This document shows positions 9,354-19,032 of a DNA stretch of 64,000 nt, in pieces; position 1 is the first letter of the stretch, and the number at the start of each line of letters is the position of its first letter. This DNA is from Aliivibrio sp. 1S175. GTDB lineage: Bacteria; Pseudomonadota; Gammaproteobacteria; Enterobacterales; Vibrionaceae. The DNA lies in contig NZ_MAJS01000035.1 of the NCBI RefSeq assembly GCF_001690985.1, positions 233,529 through 297,528 on the forward strand, read 5' to 3'. A model generated the notes under the pieces. It had not been told where the DNA came from and made no database searches. It was given only the letters and a program-made list of their open reading frames with translations. A program made the position numbers and the translations under genes.

Positions 9354-10391
9354 TTAATTCTTATCTTGAGAACTCAATTTGGATGCTAATTGAGCAACTA
9401 TCGTTTTACGCATATCAGAAAGCTTAGGCGCTTCACCTACTTGCCATGGCAATGGACGCATTAAATTCATGGTTCTTAATCCAAAACGTGCCGTTAATAA
9501 ACCAATCCCTAACCCCTGTGCTGCTCTGGTTGATAATTTACCAGCAAGGCCAGTAGATAGCATATCAACACCAACATCCGTCACCATTTCAGTTGCTCCT
9601 GCAAACGCCATGTTTTGCAAAACCATTTTGAACAAACGTAAGCGGCCCCAATAGCCAAGCTCTACCCCATAAACTTGAGAAACTTGTTCGATTAATCGAA
9701 TATTACGCCACGCTACTAATAACATATCCACCACAGCTAATGGACTTAATGCCACCATCAATGCTGATTCACCTGAGTGTTTACTAATTAATGCTTTTGC
9801 TCGTTTATCTTGCTCTGACACCACCATGCTGTCATACATTTCAAATACTTCAGCGTTGTTATGATGTGATTCAATGCTGTTCTCCCAGCGCGTATATTCT
9901 GCCGTATTCGCCGTCGCTCCTTTCTTAGCTAATGCTTCACAGAACGGTTTTGCTTGCCCAATACCATTGCCTTCCATCAATTCAGTGGCTTGATGTTGGA
10001 TCTCGGCACGGTTTTTAAGTTTACGTAGCGTCCATAGTTCACGACTAATAGCCGTCACCCCCATTAACGCCGCTAAACTGATTAATCCCGCCCAACCCAA
10101 TGATAAGAAATCGGCGGTTTGAATCGCGGTAATAACATGATCAATACTTTGCCATACTGTTAATCCAAGGAATCCACCAATCAGTGTTTTAATACTCCAA
10201 TGGGTTTTCTTTTTCACTAATGGCGTTTCAATATCAAGATCATCCAATTCACTTTCGTCTTCAATGGCTTGAGGAATAAAAGTTTGTGTTTCTTCGAACA
10301 ATTTTTGAGTATTCAGCGATTCTGTTGTCTGCTCATTTTCTGTAAATTGAGGCTCAGATTGAAATACGCGCTGTTTTTTTAATTCACTCAT
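9354..10391 (-). CDS. ycjF: YcjF-family membrane protein of the phage-shock regulon
   Basis: 345 residues. A soluble acidic N-terminal 70 residues is followed by two hydrophobic segments (about residues 68-90 and 95-115) and a C-terminal conserved region (DUF697/TIGR01620 type) ending near MNLMRPLPWQ. The start overlaps the ycjX stop by four bases. YcjF always accompanies the GTPase-like YcjX in psp loci, although its molecular role is unknown. It is the last gene of the psp operon here. Confidence 0.9.
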   Translation of the reverse strand: MSELKKQRVFQSEPQFTENEQTTESLNTQKLFEETQTFIPQAIEDESELDDLDIETPLVKKKTHWSIKTLIGGFLGLTVWQSIDHVITAIQTADFLSLGWAGLISLAALMGVTAISRELWTLRKLKNRAEIQHQATELMEGNGIGQAKPFCEALAKKGATANTAEYTRWENSIESHHNNAEVFEMYDSMVVSEQDKRAKALISKHSGESALMVALSPLAVVDMLLVAWRNIRLIEQVSQVYGVELGYWGRLRLFKMVLQNMAFAGATEMVTDVGVDMLSTGLAGKLSTRAAQGLGIGLLTARFGLRTMNLMRPLPWQVGEAPKLSDMRKTIVAQLASKLSSQDKN

Positions 10392-11785
10392 ACTAATTTG
10401 TCTCCTAATAAAAACTGCATCGCCTTATCCATACGGATATGTTGTAGCGGTTTGTCAGTCTCACTTTCTAACGGCTGAAAACTCATAAAATTAAACGGTT
10501 CTGTTTCCCAGTAGGCTTTACTCGGAATACGTTTAGGCACCTCACCCGGAAACATCATCATCGGTGTTTGATCGGCGGTGACCCCTGATATTGCAGAAAA
10601 CAATTCACCGTCGTCCTCAATCATTCCCGCGGTGGTTGCTTGAATTGAGGCAATGCTCATGCACTCCATTTTAATGCCTTCGTAAGCGGTTTCTTGCCAT
10701 GTTTGGTGGATCATTTGTTGCAACAGCGACACCATATTGGGGTGTTGTTCAGGCGTAACGTGATCGGCTTTGGTGGCAGCAAACAACACTTTATCTATCT
10801 TTGGGGAAAACAGACGTTTAAGCATTGAGCTTTTGCCATACTGGAAACTACGCATCAACTGATCGACAGCCTGACGCATATCATTAAATGATTGTTCACC
10901 CGCATTTAACGGCTGTAAGCAATCAACCAATACAATTTGACGATCAAAATGTCTAAAATGCTCGTTATAAAACTTTTTCACTACATGTTGTTGGTAGTGC
11001 TGATAACGTTTTTTAAGCACGGCGATGTTTGAATCTTTCTTCGCTTTTGCCAACTCTTCTTCTGTGTATTTATGCAAAAACATAAAAGGAAAGAATTGCA
11101 AAACAGGCGCGCCTGCTAACTCACCCGGTAAAACGAATCGCCCCGGTTGCACCCAATGTAATCCCTGAGAATCCTTACAATCATGAAGATATTGTGTAAA
11201 TAACTCAGCAATATGAGCAAGTTGCTTTTCATCAACAGGCGCTAGAGGATCTAACTTCTTCGCTTCTTGCAACCAAGCTTCAGACAACACTTTACGGTGC
11301 CCAGTTAAATTCGATTGCTGTTGTTTAGACCACGCTAAATAATCCATATCCAAAAGCGGTAAATCCAATAACCATTCACCCGGATAATCGACAATATCCA
11401 CATACAAGGTCGCACTGTCTTGTAAATGCTTTAAGAAACCCGACTTTGGTTTAAATTTTATCGCTAAACGTAACTCACTCACATCTCGTGTTGGCTCTGG
11501 CCATGTTGGTGGCACAGAAAGTAGCGAGTCCATTCCTTCGTCATAAGTAAAACTAGGAATAGAAAGATTTGATTGCGGTATGCGTTTCGCACCAATCATT
11601 CGGCCTTCACGAGTCACTGATAACAAAGGCAATTTATCACTTGATGCGGCATGTAAGCACTGATTAACTAAAGAGGTAATAAATGCCGTCTTACCTGCAC
11701 GCGATAGCCCTGTAACCGCCAATTTGACGTGGCGATCCATACTACGGCTAACTAATTTATTCATTTCTTTGGTTAATCTGCTCAT
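10388..11785 (-). CDS. ycjX: YcjX-family P-loop NTPase of the phage-shock regulon
   Basis: 465 residues. The P-loop reads GLSRAGKTAF near residue 26, followed by DIVDYPGEWL as a Walker-B-like region and AATKADHV, which resembles a guanine-specificity NKxD motif. The family is a stress-induced GTP-binding-like protein that is nearly always next to ycjF and psp genes. The gap to pspC is 135 bases and holds an imperfect hairpin (11821-11844). The family is certain; the function is not established. Confidence 0.92.
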   Translation of the reverse strand: MSRLTKEMNKLVSRSMDRHVKLAVTGLSRAGKTAFITSLVNQCLHAASSDKLPLLSVTREGRMIGAKRIPQSNLSIPSFTYDEGMDSLLSVPPTWPEPTRDVSELRLAIKFKPKSGFLKHLQDSATLYVDIVDYPGEWLLDLPLLDMDYLAWSKQQQSNLTGHRKVLSEAWLQEAKKLDPLAPVDEKQLAHIAELFTQYLHDCKDSQGLHWVQPGRFVLPGELAGAPVLQFFPFMFLHKYTEEELAKAKKDSNIAVLKKRYQHYQQHVVKKFYNEHFRHFDRQIVLVDCLQPLNAGEQSFNDMRQAVDQLMRSFQYGKSSMLKRLFSPKIDKVLFAATKADHVTPEQHPNMVSLLQQMIHQTWQETAYEGIKMECMSIASIQATTAGMIEDDGELFSAISGVTADQTPMMMFPGEVPKRIPSKAYWETEPFNFMSFQPLESETDKPLQHIRMDKAMQFLLGDKLV

Positions 11786-11920
11786 TCATATTTCTCTCTT
11801 TTCTATAAACAACAAATGGAGTGTACAGAACTGATTCTGAACACCCCATGAACAAGATAGTAATCCTATGTTTCATGTCAATCTACATAAGTTATTGACT
11901 GCTCTTGTTAATTAATCCAG

Positions 11921-12307
11921 TTATAAGTTTCTAAATTCACGACGAACCTTATATTCAGAAGACGTAACATAGCCTTCCATTCGACGAATTTTTTCTTCCA
12001 TTCTCGCCATGTCTTTATCAACACGTTTAATCACTTCCGATGGCGATTGCCCTGCTTGCCACGGTTTGCTTTTTACCGTGTGTTCACGCTTTTCTTCTGT
12101 TCGGTAGTACATTTCAACCGGTGCTTTATCTAAAAAAAGCATGGCTGCAAAATAGGCTAACATCACCAGAAAACCAGCACTAAACAAGGCTGCTGAGACG
12201 ACTAATATACGTACTATCCAAGGTTCAATACCAAAGTACTGAGCAATGCCTGCACAGACGCCACCAATCTTTCCATTTCGAGTATCTCTATACAGTTCTT
12301 TTGACAT
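11921..12307 (-). CDS. pspC: Phage shock protein C
   Basis: 128 residues from the ATG at 12307, which overlaps the pspB stop as TAATG and has GGAGGGAG upstream; the in-frame extension to 12322 is not needed. The PspC domain is clear: KELYRDTRNGKIGGVCAGIA, then a transmembrane helix (about residues 33-60). The C-terminal part is charged and helical. PspC works with PspB at the inner membrane to sense envelope stress and draw PspA away from PspF. Confidence 0.94.
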   Translation of the reverse strand: MSKELYRDTRNGKIGGVCAGIAQYFGIEPWIVRILVVSAALFSAGFLVMLAYFAAMLFLDKAPVEMYYRTEEKREHTVKSKPWQAGQSPSEVIKRVDKDMARMEEKIRRMEGYVTSSEYKVRREFRNL

Positions 12308-12531
12308 TAGCGCTCCCTCCAACTCGGGGATTCTGCATCCAGAATTTTCTCTAATGTTTCAACACGACGTTGCATTTTATCCGCACGTTCTGTCATTGTT
12401 TTCAATAACTGTGTGTCTTCATGCGACAGACCTTGTGCTGTTTTACCTTTGCTTCGGTAATGTAAAAACAGCCATAACGGGGCAACAAAAATAAAAAATA
12501 TAACCAATGGGAAAGCAAAAAAGCCGCTCAT
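12307..12531 (-). CDS. pspB: Phage shock protein B
   Basis: 74 residues, the usual PspB size. One N-terminal transmembrane helix (about residues 4-26) is followed by a basic stretch and a short leucine-zipper-like coiled coil (about 40-65). It is translationally coupled to pspC through a one-base overlap. PspB and PspC form the membrane sensor that relieves PspA inhibition of PspF. Confidence 0.93.
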   Translation of the reverse strand: MSGFFAFPLVIFFIFVAPLWLFLHYRSKGKTAQGLSHEDTQLLKTMTERADKMQRRVETLEKILDAESPSWRER

Positions 12532-12576
12532 TGTTTTCTCCTTAGTAATTCAAATTCGATCAACTCTTGTAATCTA

Positions 12577-13242
12577 TTATGCGTCTTTCTTCATTTGTTC
12601 TTTTAGACGCTCTAATTCTTTTTCAATTTCATCTTGCGCTTGCAGCTCTGCAAATTCTTGTTCTAGTGAGTTTGCTTTACCCATTGAGTAAGTGTCTGCC
12701 TTTGCATCCAATTCGTCAATACGACGCTCATATTGTTCAAACTTTGCCATTGCACGTTCTGTTTTTCCTGAATGCGTATGCGCTTTGATGTCATTACGGT
12801 GTTGGGCTGTTTGCTGACGGATCACTAACGCTTGTTGACGAGCACGAGTTTCTGTCAGTTTAGTCTCTAACTCAGTTAATTCTGTGGTTAGCTTCTCAAT
12901 GCACTCTTCTACAAGAATAAATTCTGTTTTTAAGCTTGATAGTACATCTTGAACTTTCTGTTTTTCTATCAACGCTGAACGAGCCAAATCTTCACGTTGC
13001 TTAATTAACGCTAAGCTCGCCTTTTCTTGCCAATCGGTGACTTGTGCTTCAATTGAACCAATTTTACGTGTCAGTTCTTTTTTATCTGCGATTGCTTTTG
13101 CTGATGCAGTACGAACTTCAACTAACGTGTCTTCCATTTCTTGAATGATCAAACGGATCATCTTTTCTGGATTTTCCGCCTTATCCAATAATGAAGTAAC
13201 GTTAGCATTAACGATGTCTGCAAAGCGTGAAAAAATACCCAT
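12577..13242 (-). CDS. pspA: Phage shock protein A
   Basis: 221 residues from the ATG at 13242 with AGAGGA upstream; a TTG two codons earlier is in frame but unlikely. The sequence is almost entirely helical coiled coil starting MGIFSRFADIVNANV, including LIIQEMEDTLVEVRT, as expected for the PspA/ESCRT-III fold. PspA binds stressed membranes and holds the activator PspF inactive in the absence of stress. It is the first gene after the sigma-54 promoter. Confidence 0.96.
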   Translation of the reverse strand: MGIFSRFADIVNANVTSLLDKAENPEKMIRLIIQEMEDTLVEVRTASAKAIADKKELTRKIGSIEAQVTDWQEKASLALIKQREDLARSALIEKQKVQDVLSSLKTEFILVEECIEKLTTELTELETKLTETRARQQALVIRQQTAQHRNDIKAHTHSGKTERAMAKFEQYERRIDELDAKADTYSMGKANSLEQEFAELQAQDEIEKELERLKEQMKKDA

Positions 13243-13306
13243 AATCAATTCCTCTTAATTTAATACGAATCTAATAACTCGTTGTTTTGAAACTTACTAT
13301 AACTAT

Positions 13307-13323
13307 TACACAATGCATGCCAA
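13307..13323 (-). promoter_or_regulatory. Sigma-54 promoter of the psp operon
   Basis: The minus strand reads TTGGCATGCATTGTGTA, close to the sigma-54 pattern TTGGCACG-N4-TTGC/T. The GG and the downstream GT have the required spacing. It lies about 65 bases before pspA, opposite the PspF activator gene. Confidence 0.75.
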
Positions 13324-13361
13324 CTTTTCACACACTAAAAATCAATCACTTACATTAAATT

Positions 13362-13420
13362 GACCACAACCAAATTTTAGTCCATGATTAAAAAGACCAT
13401 TATTTGGCTATATTGACCAT
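13362..13420. promoter_or_regulatory. Possible PspF enhancer (UAS) region
   Basis: Three GACCA repeats (at 13362, 13395 and 13415) lie between the sigma-54 promoter and pspF. This is the position expected for PspF upstream activating sites. The last two read GACCATTA identically. Binding is inferred from position only. Confidence 0.35.
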
Positions 13421-13438
13421 TACTACTATGGAGAAGAT

Positions 13439-14479
13439 ATGAGAAAAGACAGTTTAATTGGTGAGTCTGACGCCTTCTTATCTGCGTTAGATCATGCTTC
13501 TCAATTAGCTACCATTGATCGACCAATTCTGATTTTGGGCGAACGAGGAACAGGTAAAGAGCTGATTGCTCAGCGTCTTCACTTCTTATCCAAACGGTGG
13601 GATGAGCCACTCGTGAGTTTAAACTGCGCTGCATTAAGTTCAGGTACATTAGATTCTGAATTATTTGGCCATGATGCGGGATCGTTTACGGGCGCAAAAC
13701 AGCGTCATCAAGGTCGATTTGAACGAGCAGATGGTGGCTCTCTATTTTTAGATGAACTTGGCACCGCGCCTTTAACCGTTCAAGAAAAGCTACTTCGTGT
13801 TATCGAATATGGCGAATACGAACGTGTCGGTGGTTCACGCACCTTAAAAGCCGATGTGCGTTTAATTTGTGCGACAAACCAGAACCCTCAGGAAATGGTT
13901 GAAGAGAAAAAATTCAGAGCGGATTTACTCGATCGATTGTCTTTTGATGTCATTCACTTACCGCCATTGCGTTATCGCGAGCAAGACGTACTATTGCTTG
14001 CTGAGCATTTTGCGATAAAAATGTGCCAAGAGATGAATTTACGTTATTTCGTTGGGTTTTCTTATTATGCCAAACAACAAATATTAGCTCATGATTGGCC
14101 TGGTAACGTGCGTGAATTAAGAAATTGCATTGAACGTGCCGTGTTTAAGCATAATCATGAAGAAGCACAAATTGAATCTATCCAACTTAATCCATTTATC
14201 TCTCCTTGGGAAAGTGAACAGGTGAAGACGCCGACTTCGACTATACTCAACATTCACAATGAACAAACTCAAACTCAAACTCAAACTCAAACTACCATGC
14301 TGCCTTTGAATTTAAAACAATTTCAAAGTGAACAAGAAAGAGACTTGTTAGAACAGGCGTTACTTAAAACGCAACATCATCAACGAAAAGCTGCTGAAGA
14401 ATTAGGCATTACCTATCACCAATTTCGAGGATTATTAAAAAAGCATCAAATCTTAGACACAAACAAGGGAGAATCTTAG
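13439..14479 (+). CDS. pspF: Phage shock operon transcriptional activator (sigma-54 enhancer-binding protein)
   Basis: 346 residues. No receiver domain is present, as usual for PspF. An AAA+ domain (about residues 6-235) has Walker A GERGTGKEL and Walker B SLFLDELG. The sigma-54 contact loop reads GSFTGA at residues 81-86 instead of the common GAFTGA. The C-terminal Fis-type helix-turn-helix includes RKAAEELGITYHQFRGLLKK. The linker between the two holds a Gln-Thr repeat encoded by a perfect hexamer array. It is divergent from pspA and activates that operon when PspA is titrated away. Confidence 0.95.
   Translation: MRKDSLIGESDAFLSALDHASQLATIDRPILILGERGTGKELIAQRLHFLSKRWDEPLVSLNCAALSSGTLDSELFGHDAGSFTGAKQRHQGRFERADGGSLFLDELGTAPLTVQEKLLRVIEYGEYERVGGSRTLKADVRLICATNQNPQEMVEEKKFRADLLDRLSFDVIHLPPLRYREQDVLLLAEHFAIKMCQEMNLRYFVGFSYYAKQQILAHDWPGNVRELRNCIERAVFKHNHEEAQIESIQLNPFISPWESEQVKTPTSTILNIHNEQTQTQTQTQTTMLPLNLKQFQSEQERDLLEQALLKTQHHQRKAAEELGITYHQFRGLLKKHQILDTNKGES
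14264..14293 (+). repeat. In-frame CAAACT hexamer tandem repeat (5 copies)
   Basis: Five perfect CAAACT copies encode alternating Gln and Thr in the interdomain linker of PspF. Slippage by whole units would change linker length without breaking the frame. Confidence 0.9.
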
Positions 14480-14490
14480 ATATTTAAGTG

Positions 14491-14523
14491 CAGAACCAGT
14501 CACTTGGGTATAAAATGACTGGT
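14491..14523 (+). terminator. Hairpin between pspF and sapA
   Basis: A 10-bp inverted repeat (14491-14500 with 14514-14523) with a 13-base loop is followed by an AT-rich run without a long T tract. It is a plausible terminator for pspF. Confidence 0.55.
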
Positions 14524-14557
14524 TCATTAATTAAAATTGATAAAAGCTGCGGTCATT

Positions 14558-16183
14558 ATGAAGATTATTACGCGTATACTCATTGCTGCCACGGGATTAT
14601 TTAATCTTACTGGCTGTTATGATGCGGGGATCAAACAGACTATTCAGGAAACAGGATTCATTTATTGTGAATCTGGAAGTGTGGAATTTTTTAATCCACA
14701 AGTTTCTGATGAAAATAGCATTCTTGAGGCAATTAGCGCTCAGATTTATGACCGTCTATTAATCATTGACCCTATCTCACAAAAGCCTTCTCCTAATTTA
14801 GCAAGCTCTTGGGAAATAGATAAGACAGGTACTGTTTATACCTTTACCTTATTACCTGATGTCGATTTTCATTCAACTGAACTGTTCACTCCAACAAGAG
14901 CCATGAATGCCAATGATGTTGTGTTTAGTTTTGAACGTATTCTTAATCCCGAAAATCCTTATCACTCCGTAAATTCTGGTCACTACCCTTGGTTTGATAG
15001 CATTAATTTTTCCAACACCGTCAAATCGGTTAATGCTATCGGCAACAACAAAGTGCAATTCGTGCTTTCAGCTCCTGACAATACTTTTTTATCCGCACTC
15101 TCGAGTTCATATGCGGTTATCCACTCTCAGGAATATGCTCAAAAATTAGCATCCATTGATGAGAAAGAATTAATAGATATTAAACCAGTAGGCACAGGAC
15201 CATTTAAACTTGATCAGTTTCAGAAAAGTGAACTCGTTCGCTTAAAAAGACACGATAACTATTGGCAAGGCCCTGCAAAAATGTCACAGGTTGTTTTTGA
15301 TATTTCAAGTCGCGGTACTGGTTCTCTGGCAAAATTATTACGTCAGGAATGCGATGTGGTTGTTAATCCGATCTCAAGTCAATTGCCTATTATTATTGAA
15401 AACGACGACCTTACGTTGTTCTCACAAACAGCAACGAACGTCGCTTTTATTGCCGTAAATACGCAAAAACCTCTTTTACAAGATCGTCGTATTCGTAAAG
15501 CATTAAATCTAGCGATAGACCGCTCAAGCTTAATAAATTCGGTTTATTATAACTCAGGCATAGAAGCTAAATCGATTTTACCTCCTGCATCATGGGCTTA
15601 TGGAAACGACAGTTCATTTATCCGTTATGATTTAAACTACGCGAAAGGCTTGTTACGAGAGGCAGGAGTTAACACTCCTCTAGAATTGAAGATGTGGGTT
15701 CCTTTGGACAATAACTCTTATAACCCTAGCCCTAAAAAATCAGCAGAAATCATACAAAATGATTTTGCAAAAATAGGGGTTAATTTAACGCTTATTACCA
15801 GTGATTTATTAAGCCGTAATGAGTTAATTAATAATAATATTGACCTCGTCCTTACTGGGTGGAATGCCAATAGCTCGGATCCTGATTCAATGCTTAGACC
15901 TTTACTTTCTTGTAATGCAAAACAAGCAGGATTCGGCGTTGCTAACTGGTGTAATGAAGAGTTTGACCTTTTATTAGACCTTGCTAAAGAGACCAACCAA
16001 CCTCGCTACCGTATTAATATTTATCGTCAAATTCAAAACTTATTAAGTGAAGAGCTACCCATTATCCCACTTGCTCATGGTGTGAAATATCAGGCAAATC
16101 AATCATCATTAAAAGGATTTACTTTAAGTCCATTTAATACGTATTCTTTCCATAACGTGGTTAGATTTGAGGAGGCAAAATAA
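14558..16183 (+). CDS. sapA: SapA, peptide ABC transporter substrate-binding protein (lipoprotein-like)
   Basis: 541 residues from the ATG at 14558; an in-frame TTG at 14537 is unlikely. It belongs to the OppA/DppA-like family 5 solute-binding proteins. The early block TGFIYCESGS and the ISAQIYDRLLIIDP block fit SapA. The N-terminal signal ends in LTGC, a lipobox, so this SapA is probably a lipoprotein, whereas the E. coli protein has an ordinary signal peptide. It is first in a five-gene operon whose products import peptides and are linked to antimicrobial-peptide resistance in enteric bacteria. Confidence 0.9.
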   Translation: MKIITRILIAATGLFNLTGCYDAGIKQTIQETGFIYCESGSVEFFNPQVSDENSILEAISAQIYDRLLIIDPISQKPSPNLASSWEIDKTGTVYTFTLLPDVDFHSTELFTPTRAMNANDVVFSFERILNPENPYHSVNSGHYPWFDSINFSNTVKSVNAIGNNKVQFVLSAPDNTFLSALSSSYAVIHSQEYAQKLASIDEKELIDIKPVGTGPFKLDQFQKSELVRLKRHDNYWQGPAKMSQVVFDISSRGTGSLAKLLRQECDVVVNPISSQLPIIIENDDLTLFSQTATNVAFIAVNTQKPLLQDRRIRKALNLAIDRSSLINSVYYNSGIEAKSILPPASWAYGNDSSFIRYDLNYAKGLLREAGVNTPLELKMWVPLDNNSYNPSPKKSAEIIQNDFAKIGVNLTLITSDLLSRNELINNNIDLVLTGWNANSSDPDSMLRPLLSCNAKQAGFGVANWCNEEFDLLLDLAKETNQPRYRINIYRQIQNLLSEELPIIPLAHGVKYQANQSSLKGFTLSPFNTYSFHNVVRFEEAK

Positions 16184-17145
16184 TGTGGATATACACGATT
16201 CGACGTTTTAATTTATTTATTATAACGCTATTGATCCTTACCTTAATTGGGTTCAACATTTTACGCCTTGATGAAACCTCTGTATGGTCTCAAACCTCTT
16301 TCTTTTCTGGCTGGGTCACTTATCTAGGCCAATTAACCAATGGGAACTTAGGTGTTAACCAATTTGGGGTAAATATGCTCGATGAAATTCTTCGAGTTTT
16401 CCCCGCGACTATTGAACTTTGCCTTTTTGCTTTTTTTATCGCCTTAATCATTGGTACTCCTCTCGGTACTATTGCCGGTATGCGCCAAGGTAAACCAACA
16501 GATACGATTGTCTCTTCCATCGCTTTAGTCGGCTACTCAATGCCTCTATTTTGGATTGCACTAATATTATTAATGTTTTTCAGTTTAAACCTTGGTATGA
16601 CCCCTGTTTCTGGCCGTTACAGTTTATTGTATGAATTTGATATAAGAACTGGGTTTGTCTTTATTGATGTTTTAGCATCTGACTCACCTTACCGTGCTGA
16701 AATGCTAGAGAATATTATTCATCACTTAATATTACCTACTTTGGTTTTATCTATTGCTCCAATGACTGAAGTCATCCGCTTAATGCGCTCTTCGGTATCC
16801 AACGTCATCACTCAGAATTACATTAAAGTGGCTCATACTAAAGGTCTCTCTAAATTTGAGATCATGATAAAACATATTATACGTAACGCCTTACCCCCTA
16901 TAATTCCAAAACTTGGGATTCAATTATCGGGTTTGTTTACCGCAGCCATATTAACTGAGTCTATTTTTAACTGGCCAGGAGTGGGACGTTGGTTACTTGA
17001 TGCTATTATTAATCAAGATTTTGTAGCTATTCAAGCCGGGGTTATTACCGTAGCTTCATTTATTTTATTGGCTAATATCTTATCGGATTTATTAGGTGCC
17101 GCTGTAAACCCGTTAGTAAGGAAAGAGTTCTATGCTCTCAAATAG
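16183..17145 (+). CDS. sapB: SapB, peptide ABC transporter permease
   Basis: 320 residues of the DppB/OppB permease family. An N-terminal transmembrane helix is followed by a short periplasmic part and five more helices. The EAA-type loop is visible around YIKVAHTKGLSKFEIM. The start overlaps the sapA stop by one base (AATAATG) and its end overlaps sapC by 14 bases, so translation is coupled. It pairs with SapC to form the membrane channel. Confidence 0.92.
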   Translation: MWIYTIRRFNLFIITLLILTLIGFNILRLDETSVWSQTSFFSGWVTYLGQLTNGNLGVNQFGVNMLDEILRVFPATIELCLFAFFIALIIGTPLGTIAGMRQGKPTDTIVSSIALVGYSMPLFWIALILLMFFSLNLGMTPVSGRYSLLYEFDIRTGFVFIDVLASDSPYRAEMLENIIHHLILPTLVLSIAPMTEVIRLMRSSVSNVITQNYIKVAHTKGLSKFEIMIKHIIRNALPPIIPKLGIQLSGLFTAAILTESIFNWPGVGRWLLDAIINQDFVAIQAGVITVASFILLANILSDLLGAAVNPLVRKEFYALK

Positions 17146-18019
17146 CGTTTATCAAGAAGAACACATCCCTACTCAGATGGAGCGTTTCTGGCTGAGTTAT
17201 CGTGCTAATTCATTGGCAATGTTTGGTTTTTGGTGCTTATTACTCATCATTATTATTACGATTGCATCTCCATGGTTGAGCCCATACGATCCACAGTGGC
17301 AATCAGAGAATTTACTCATGCCACCGTCTTGGAACTCAGAAGGGGACGTGACTTTTTTCTTAGGCACCGATGATCTAGGAAGAGATATTTTATCCCGATT
17401 AGTTACAGGCTCTCAGCTTACTTTTGGCTATGCTGTAATCGTTACCCTACTCTCTGGGTTTGTGGGTTGTGGTATCGGCATTTTTGCTGGTATGACTAAA
17501 GGGCTAATATCAAGTACCTTGAATCACCTTTTAGATACTATCTTATCTATTCCTTCACTGCTGCTTGCCATTATTTTTGTGGCATTTCTAGGCTTTGGTG
17601 AATTCAGTATTTTACTGGCGATTTGGCTTGCCCTTATTCCTCGTTTTATCCGAGCAGTCTATACTGCTGTACACAGTGAAATAGAAAAAGACTACATTCT
17701 TGCCGCTCGTTTAGATGGCGCAAATGACTTCTATTTGTTGTGGAATTCGGTATTACCTAACATTTTAACTATTATTGTTGCTGAAATGACGTTAGCTCTT
17801 TCTGTTGCGATTTTAGACATTACCGCATTAGGCTTTCTTGGATTAGGCGCACAAGCCCCAAGCCCAGAATGGGGGGCTATGTTAGGTGACTCTATTGAGC
17901 TGATTTATATCGCCCCTTGGACCGTAACATTGCCGGGTATCGTTATAACTTTCACTGTGATTATCATTAACTTAGTTGGTGATGGGATCCAACGCGCATT
18001 AAATGCGGGGACCGAATAA
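17132..18019 (+). CDS. sapC: SapC, peptide ABC transporter permease
   Basis: 295 residues of the DppC/OppC permease family, with one N-terminal helix and a five-helix core. The motif [14 protein letters not shown] typical of DppC-like permeases is present, as is a coupling loop near [13 protein letters not shown]. It overlaps sapB by 14 bases and shares one base with the sapD start (TAATG). Confidence 0.92.
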   Translation: MLSNSVYQEEHIPTQMERFWLSYRANSLAMFGFWCLLLIIIITIASPWLSPYDPQWQSENLLMPPSWNSEGDVTFFLGTDDLGRDILSRLVTGSQLTFGYAVIVTLLSGFVGCGIGIFAGMTKGLISSTLNHLLDTILSIPSLLLAIIFVAFLGFGEFSILLAIWLALIPRFIRAVYTAVHSEIEKDYILAARLDGANDFYLLWNSVLPNILTIIVAEMTLALSVAILDITALGFLGLGAQAPSPEWGAMLGDSIELIYIAPWTVTLPGIVITFTVIIINLVGDGIQRALNAGTE

Positions 18020-19032
18020 TGCCATTATTAGACATTCGCCATTTAACCATTGAATTAGAGACCCCTCAGGGAATGGTTAAAGCGGTTGATCGTATGAGCT
18101 TAACTCTTAATGAGGGTGAAATTCGTGGCCTTGTTGGTGAATCTGGCTCTGGTAAATCACTCGTAGCAAAAGCAATCTTAGGGATAACCAAAGATAACTG
18201 GAAGATAAGCGCAGACAGAATGCGCTTAGGTAACATTGATCTACTTGCTTTATCTCCAAAAGAACGACGCCGTGTTATTGGCCGTGAAATGGCAATGATC
18301 TTCCAAGAACCTTCTACGTGTCTTGACCCCTCAGAACAAGTCGGGAATCAGCTTAAAGAAGCAATCCCATCAAAGTACTTTTTAGGTAAATGGTGGCAAC
18401 GCTGGAATTGGCGTACCAAAGGGGCAATTGCCCTACTTCATAAAGTGGGTATTAAAGATCATAAGCATATTATGAAATGTTATCCTTATGAACTTACCGC
18501 TGGTGAATGTCAAAAAGTTATGATTGCCATGGCTATCGCTAATAAACCACGTATTTTGATCGCCGATGAACCGACAGATGAACTTGATGCTGTGACACAG
18601 TCACAAGTATTTCGATTATTAAGTCGTATGAATCAAGTTAACAACACAACAATTCTATTAATTAGTCATGATTTAATAACGTTAACTCAATGGGTAGATA
18701 GAATTACCGTAATGTATTGTGGTCAATCAGTCGAATCGGCTAGTCGTAAAGAAATTCTTGAGGCACCAAAGCATCCTTATACCAATGCATTATTACGCGC
18801 GATGCCTGATTTTAGTAAAGATGGGATCCCCCATAAAGCCAAGCTAGAATCATTGCCAGGAACAATTCCTCCACTACAACATTTACCGATTGGTTGCCGT
18901 TTAGGTCCGCGTTGCCCTTATGCTCAACGTAAATGCGTACAAGTCCCTGAAGGACAAAAAGTGAAAGACCATAAATTTAGCTGCCATTTCCCATTAAATT
19001 TTGAGGAGAAGAAGAATGACTGCGCTTCTTGA
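18019..19032 (+). CDS. sapD: SapD, peptide ABC transporter ATPase
   Basis: 337 residues. Walker A is GESGSGKS and Walker B is ILIADEPTD. The ABC signature is degenerate ([12 protein letters not shown] instead of LSGGQ), a peculiarity shared with enterobacterial SapD. The C-terminal oligopeptide-transporter region carries a cysteine cluster ([14 protein letters not shown]), a feature of Opp/Dpp ATPases that may bind an iron-sulfur cluster. It overlaps sapF. SapD has also been tied to Trk potassium uptake in E. coli. Confidence 0.92.
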   Translation: MPLLDIRHLTIELETPQGMVKAVDRMSLTLNEGEIRGLVGESGSGKSLVAKAILGITKDNWKISADRMRLGNIDLLALSPKERRRVIGREMAMIFQEPSTCLDPSEQVGNQLKEAIPSKYFLGKWWQRWNWRTKGAIALLHKVGIKDHKHIMKCYPYELTAGECQKVMIAMAIANKPRILIADEPTDELDAVTQSQVFRLLSRMNQVNNTTILLISHDLITLTQWVDRITVMYCGQSVESASRKEILEAPKHPYTNALLRAMPDFSKDGIPHKAKLESLPGTIPPLQHLPIGCRLGPRCPYAQRKCVQVPEGQKVKDHKFSCHFPLNFEEKKNDCAS

